Source: Paenibacillus hemerocallicola
GTDB taxonomy: Bacteria; Bacillota; Bacilli; Paenibacillales; NBRC-103111
Assembly: GCF_006265175.1 (NCBI RefSeq)
Contig: NZ_VDCQ01000056.1
Coordinates: 1-64,000, forward strand
Length of the DNA stretch: 64,000 nt
Direction of reading: 5' to 3'
Position 1 is the stretch's first letter. Each line of letters starts with the position of its first letter. A program made the position numbers and the translations under genes. The notes under the pieces are model-generated. The model worked only from the letters and a program-made list of their open reading frames with translations. It did no database searches and had not been told where the DNA came from. Shown here one piece after another: positions 61,102 through 64,000 of the stretch.

Positions 61102-62430
61102 TCAGCCGATCTGGACGGCTGAGACGGCCGGATAGCCGGCAGCATGACGTTTTCCTTCCGCCGCCATGTCCTTCAAGATTTGGACCGCCGCGCGTCGCGC
61201 ACTGGCTGCAGCCGCGTCCACAAGCATTTCCCCATGGCTGACCCAGTCTCCGGCGACGTAAAGGCCGCGAACCTCCGGAACCGAAGGGCCGGGCAGCGGG
61301 TCGCTTCTACCTATGTGCGCATAGTCATGGACCACGGTAATATTGGGCAGAAACTGCCTCGCCTCCACTTCCCGCTGCCAATCGGGGTGCAGCAGGCTCA
61401 TCGTCTGCTCCAGCATGCTCTCATCCGCTTTCGGATCGCTTTCGTCCTTGCCGTTGTATTTGATCAGATGCACCACCAGTGTACCATGGTCGCTAAGCTT
61501 TGCCACTCTCGAATGATTCGTGAAAAAGACCGGTTGATCGAGACCGATCGCAAAATGGCGGTCTGCGACCGGAAGCCGCTTCAGACTAAGATCGAGGCAA
61601 GCGGCCATGACCGGTCGCGCGCTGTCCTTCCACCTCCGCAGCGAGGTTCGCTCCGCGTCCCGGACCAGCCGGTACGTTTCAGCCGGAGCCAACGTACTGA
61701 TGACATAGTCCGCCTTCACGCTGTCCCCGTCCGCAAACCGGAGACCGCTCACGCCGCCGTCCCGCAAAATTTCGGTGACGTGCTTGCCGTTCATAACGGT
61801 GGCGCCGGCGCGAATCGCCTGCTCGCGGAGCTGGTCGACAATCGTTTGCCAGCCTCCGTTCACGTAGAGCACCCCGCTGCCCAGCGAGCGCTGCACTTGC
61901 TTCATGACGGGACCTGCCAGCTGATGATCGAGCTCTTTGCTGTAAGTGGCCGTTCGGCATAGCGCGTAAAAAATATGGCGCACCATCGGATCGCGGATTT
62001 GCCGCTCGGCCCAGTCCCGCAGGCTGACGCCCGGTATCGCGTCGGCATCGATTTTGCCCAAGCCGAGCATAAACCGGCCGAGCTCCATTTTGCCCGACCA
62101 CGACAGCAGCCTGGACGAGAGCAGACGGACCGGATCGCCGGGCAGCCGCATCAGCCGGTTTTGCCAAATGGCATATCCGCTCGGACTCGGCGAGCCGCCC
62201 TCCAGCTTCACGCCAAGCTCTCCGAGGATGGCATGCATCTCCCCGGCGCGATAAATCGCGTGTCCTCCCAGATTGAAGCAAGCTCCGTTCCTGTTGACCG
62301 TCATCGCCCGTCCGCCCATCCGATTCGATTTCTCCAGCACGATTACCGATTTATTCGCTCTGGCCAAATCGATGGCCGCGATCAATCCCGAGACGCCTCC
62401 GCCAATAATGGCCGCATCATACGTTTTCAT
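61102..62430 (-). CDS. FAD-dependent oxidoreductase (amine oxidase/desaturase-like)
   Basis: 442 residues. N-terminal FAD motif DAAIIGGGVSGLIAAIDLARANKSVIVLE with the following GGRAMT, and a C-terminal FAD stretch VRGLYVAGDWVSHGEMLVDAAAASAR. The fold is that of phytoene desaturase/protoporphyrinogen oxidase-like proteins. ECF41 sigma genes are usually linked to an oxidoreductase or carboxymuconolactone decarboxylase-like gene, and this one fills that place. It is the first gene of the operon. Substrate unknown. Confidence 0.88.
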   Translation of the reverse strand: MKTYDAAIIGGGVSGLIAAIDLARANKSVIVLEKSNRMGGRAMTVNRNGACFNLGGHAIYRAGEMHAILGELGVKLEGGSPSPSGYAIWQNRLMRLPGDPVRLLSSRLLSWSGKMELGRFMLGLGKIDADAIPGVSLRDWAERQIRDPMVRHIFYALCRTATYSKELDHQLAGPVMKQVQRSLGSGVLYVNGGWQTIVDQLREQAIRAGATVMNGKHVTEILRDGGVSGLRFADGDSVKADYVISTLAPAETYRLVRDAERTSLRRWKDSARPVMAACLDLSLKRLPVADRHFAIGLDQPVFFTNHSRVAKLSDHGTLVVHLIKYNGKDESDPKADESMLEQTMSLLHPDWQREVEARQFLPNITVVHDYAHIGRSDPLPGPSVPEVRGLYVAGDWVSHGEMLVDAAAASARRAAVQILKDMAAEGKRHAAGYPAVSAVQIG

Positions 62431-62465
62431 CCTTCATCGCCCTCCGTTGTTGGATTCACATACAA

Positions 62466-62492
62466 GACGGGGGAGAGTGCGCTGCTGTGACA
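62466..62492 (-). promoter_or_regulatory. ECF41-type promoter
   Basis: On the minus strand TGTCACA (62492-62486), 16 bases, then CGTC (62469-62466). This is the published ECF41 consensus exactly. It lies 35 bases upstream of the flavoprotein start. Confidence 0.85.
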
Positions 62493-62538
62493 AATAATGC
62501 GAACCAAATCCCGATTATTTTTTGGCAATGGTTGCAGC

Positions 62539-62612
62539 TTGACTGCCTACTCGGCAATGCTTACAATAAAATTAGTTAAAAGGTATGAACTATTAAATGA
62601 TGTGAAATAGTT
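62539..62612 (+). promoter_or_regulatory. MarR operon promoter and operator
   Basis: TTGACT (62539-62544) and TACAAT (62562-62567) have a 17-base spacer. Downstream, AACTATT (62588-62594) and AATAGTT (62606-62612) form a perfect 7-11-7 inverted repeat in the leader, a likely binding site for the MarR protein itself. Confidence 0.65.
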
Positions 62613-62632
62613 TTGGATGAGGGAGGTGATGG

Positions 62633-63061
62633 CTGCTGGACAAGAAGGAACGGCTGTCGCAGCTTGTCTCCAGTCAAATGACCCACTTCGTGGTCGGTTA
62701 CGCCAAAATATTGGAGAACGATTTGACGGCGCCGCAATATTTCATCCTGCAAACGCTGGCGGCCGCGGAGATGCGGAATTGCTCGGAGCTTGCCGGCGCA
62801 ATGGACGTCACCCTGCCGGCCGTTACGAATTTGACGAATAAACTGGCCCGCAAAGGGTATATTGAACGAATCGTATCCGAAACGGACAGGCGCAACGTCT
62901 ACTTGCGAATTACGGACAAGGGCAGGGAAGTGGAGGCCCGAATGATAGAAAGGTACAAAGAATTGACGGAAGGCTTGTGGTCGGACTTCTCCGAGAAGGA
63001 AATCGATTTGCTGATCGCCTCCTTCGAGAAGATGATCCGAAATTTTCCGATAAAATCTTAG
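62633..63061 (+). CDS. MarR-family regulator
   Basis: About 142 residues. The winged helix is complete: CSELAGAMDVTLPAVTNLTNKLARKGYIERI and the wing SETDRRNVYLRITDKGREV, with flanking dimerisation helices. The first in-frame ATG (62678) would remove helix 1 (KKERLSQLVSSQMTHFVVGY). A CTG at 62633 or 62636, six or nine bases after GGGAGG, gives the normal MarR length. The frame has a stop at 62627. So a CTG start is probable. It lies 12 bases before an SDR gene, which it probably controls. Confidence 0.82.
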   Translation: MLDKKERLSQLVSSQMTHFVVGYAKILENDLTAPQYFILQTLAAAEMRNCSELAGAMDVTLPAVTNLTNKLARKGYIERIVSETDRRNVYLRITDKGREVEARMIERYKELTEGLWSDFSEKEIDLLIASFEKMIRNFPIKS

Positions 63062-63073
63062 GAGGGCTCGGAT

Positions 63074-63826
63074 ATGGGAAGATTGCAGGGGAAAGTCGCT
63101 ATCGTTACGGGTGCGGCCGGCGGTATGGGAAAGGCGGACGCCCTACTGTTCGCGAAAGAAGGGGCAAAGCTGGCCATTACCGATTTGCAGCAGGACAAGC
63201 TGCAGGAGGTCGTGCGGGAAATCAAGCAGAACGGCGGGGAAGCGATAGGGTTTTCCCATAACGTCGCCTCGGAGGAAGATTGGATCCGCGTCGTGGAGGA
63301 GACGGTTGCCCATTACGGCAAGATCGACATTCTCGTGAACAATGCCGGCATTTCCAGTGCCATTCCGTTTCTGGAAACAAGCGTCGAGCAATGGGACAAG
63401 GTGATGTCCATCAATGTAACCGGCACATTTCTCGGCCAGAAGCACGTCATCCCCCATATGATCAACAACGGCGGAGGGTCGATCGTCAACATTTCGTCGA
63501 TCGCCGGACTGACCGGCGGCAGCGGAGCGGGGGCTTACACGGCGAGCAAGGGAGCCGTCCGGATGCTTACCAAGGCTACGGCAATCGACTATGCGAAGCA
63601 CAGCATTCGGGTCAACTCGGTCCATCCGGGCTATATCGCCACGCCGATGACCGTCGATTTGTTCGCCGACGAGGGAATGAAGCAGTGGTTTTTGTCCCAG
63701 ACGCCGCTGCCTCGTCTCGGCAATCCGGAGGATATCGCGGCCGGCGTCTTGTTCCTGGCCTCCGACGAGTCGTCCTTCATTACGGGAATCGAGCTCCCGA
63801 TCGACGGCGGCTATTACGCGAAATAA
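63074..63826 (+). CDS. Short-chain dehydrogenase/reductase
   Basis: 250 residues. Cofactor motif AIVTGAAGGMGKADALLF, Asp after strand 2 (AITDLQQ) favouring NAD, NNAG, and catalytic Ser/Tyr/Lys in ISSIAG and YTASKGA. Resembles cyclopentanol/2,3-butanediol-type or glucose 1-dehydrogenase-like SDRs. AGGAGGGC lies before ATG. Second gene of the MarR operon; a strong terminator follows. Confidence 0.92.
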   Translation: MGRLQGKVAIVTGAAGGMGKADALLFAKEGAKLAITDLQQDKLQEVVREIKQNGGEAIGFSHNVASEEDWIRVVEETVAHYGKIDILVNNAGISSAIPFLETSVEQWDKVMSINVTGTFLGQKHVIPHMINNGGGSIVNISSIAGLTGGSGAGAYTASKGAVRMLTKATAIDYAKHSIRVNSVHPGYIATPMTVDLFADEGMKQWFLSQTPLPRLGNPEDIAAGVLFLASDESSFITGIELPIDGGYYAK

Positions 63827-63853
63827 GAGCCGGAATGCGGTCTGAACGCGCTC

Positions 63854-63917
63854 AAGAACCCCATATTTGCTATTGTCGAGCCTAGGCTCGCAATAGCAAA
63901 ACGGGGTTCTTTTTTGT
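63854..63917. terminator. Long hairpin terminator
   Basis: AAGAACCCC (63854-63862) pairs with GGGGTTCTT (63903-63911). Inside lie TGCTATTG with CAATAGCA and the palindrome GAGCCTAGGCTC. A T-run follows; the leading A's suggest it also serves the minus-strand gene. Confidence 0.85.
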
Positions 63918-63935
63918 CTGACCGATCCCGATCAG

Positions 63936-64000
63936 TCAGGAGTATGATCTGCGACGTTCCCGGCGCAGCAGGTATACGAAGTACGGAGCGCCGAGGACGG
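63936..64000 (-). CDS. C-terminus of a FecCD-type ABC permease (partial)
   Basis: Only the last ~21 codons are inside the window: VLGAPYFVYLLRRERRRSYS and a stop at 63936-63938. GAPYFVYLL followed by basic residues is the typical end of iron-siderophore permeases of the FecCD/BtuC family. The rest lies beyond the right edge. Confidence 0.6.
   Translation of the reverse strand, partial: VLGAPYFVYLLRRERRRSYS

Overview
The window looks like chromosomal DNA of a Paenibacillus-type Gram-positive bacterium (Bacillota, Paenibacillaceae). Signs of this are strong AGGAGG-type ribosome binding sites with many TTG/GTG starts, sigma-A promoters with 17-base spacers, a very large SLH-domain surface protein, a seven-membrane-segment histidine kinase paired with a BTAD-type response regulator, and an iron-regulated AraC gene joined to a siderophore-binding lipoprotein. 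There is no rRNA, tRNA, CRISPR array or intact insertion sequence. Base composition is uneven: the first ~8 kb and ~16.4-17.8 kb are AT-richer, while ~44-64 kb is clearly GC-richer. By eye this suggests a mosaic of core and acquired segments.

Layout. 0-5.1 kb holds debris: the 3' end of a group II intron, an MBL hydrolase, a Nudix hydrolase, a PD-(D/E)XK-like protein, a frameshifted second PD-(D/E)XK-like gene, an ECF sigma/anti-sigma pair and the C-terminal remnant of a MurG-like gene. 5.4-7.7 kb is a metal module, a Tat-exported two-domain multicopper oxidase followed by a ZIP transporter. 8.0-16.1 kb carries a GT61 glycosyltransferase and a ~2070-residue RCC1/Ig/X2/SLH protein, bracketed by two ~50-bp direct repeats. 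16.4-24.8 kb has a LysE exporter with an AraC regulator, a DHA2 efflux pump with a duplicated leader, the Fur-boxed AraC/siderophore-binding locus, transposase and SLH remnants, and an MFS pump divergent from a WYL regulator. 25-27.8 kb has Crp-like/peroxiredoxin and DinB/Ogt pairs. 28-31.7 kb has an OmpR two-component system and a membrane M28 peptidase.

31.8-32.9 kb holds the most unusual gene, an HTH domain joined to a truncated F1-ATPase beta-like body whose P-loop has lost its Lys/Thr. Its promoter overlaps a perfect palindrome. 33-44.3 kb follows with an aquaporin, the kinase/BTAD regulator pair, malate:quinone oxidoreductase, a divergent XRE/RadC pair sharing twin palindromes, a VOC protein with a tandem HxlR regulator, an LLM oxidoreductase, a beta-carbonic anhydrase and an HxlR/NADP-oxidoreductase pair.

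44.5-64 kb is regulator-rich: an MFS pump, a predicted pseudokinase-GAF-LuxR protein, a MalT-like LuxR protein, SDR and FAD oxidoreductases, a SET-domain protein converging on an ABC exporter fused to a cyclic-nucleotide-binding domain, and a flavohemoprotein with a perfect Crp/Fnr-type site. Then come an RNA methyltransferase/Crp operon, an alkyltransferase-like protein, an ECF41 sigma factor operon preceded by an exact ECF41-type promoter, a MarR/SDR operon, and the last codons of a FecCD-type permease at the window edge. The recurring theme is small regulator-plus-enzyme or regulator-plus-transporter cassettes, many with their operators visible.
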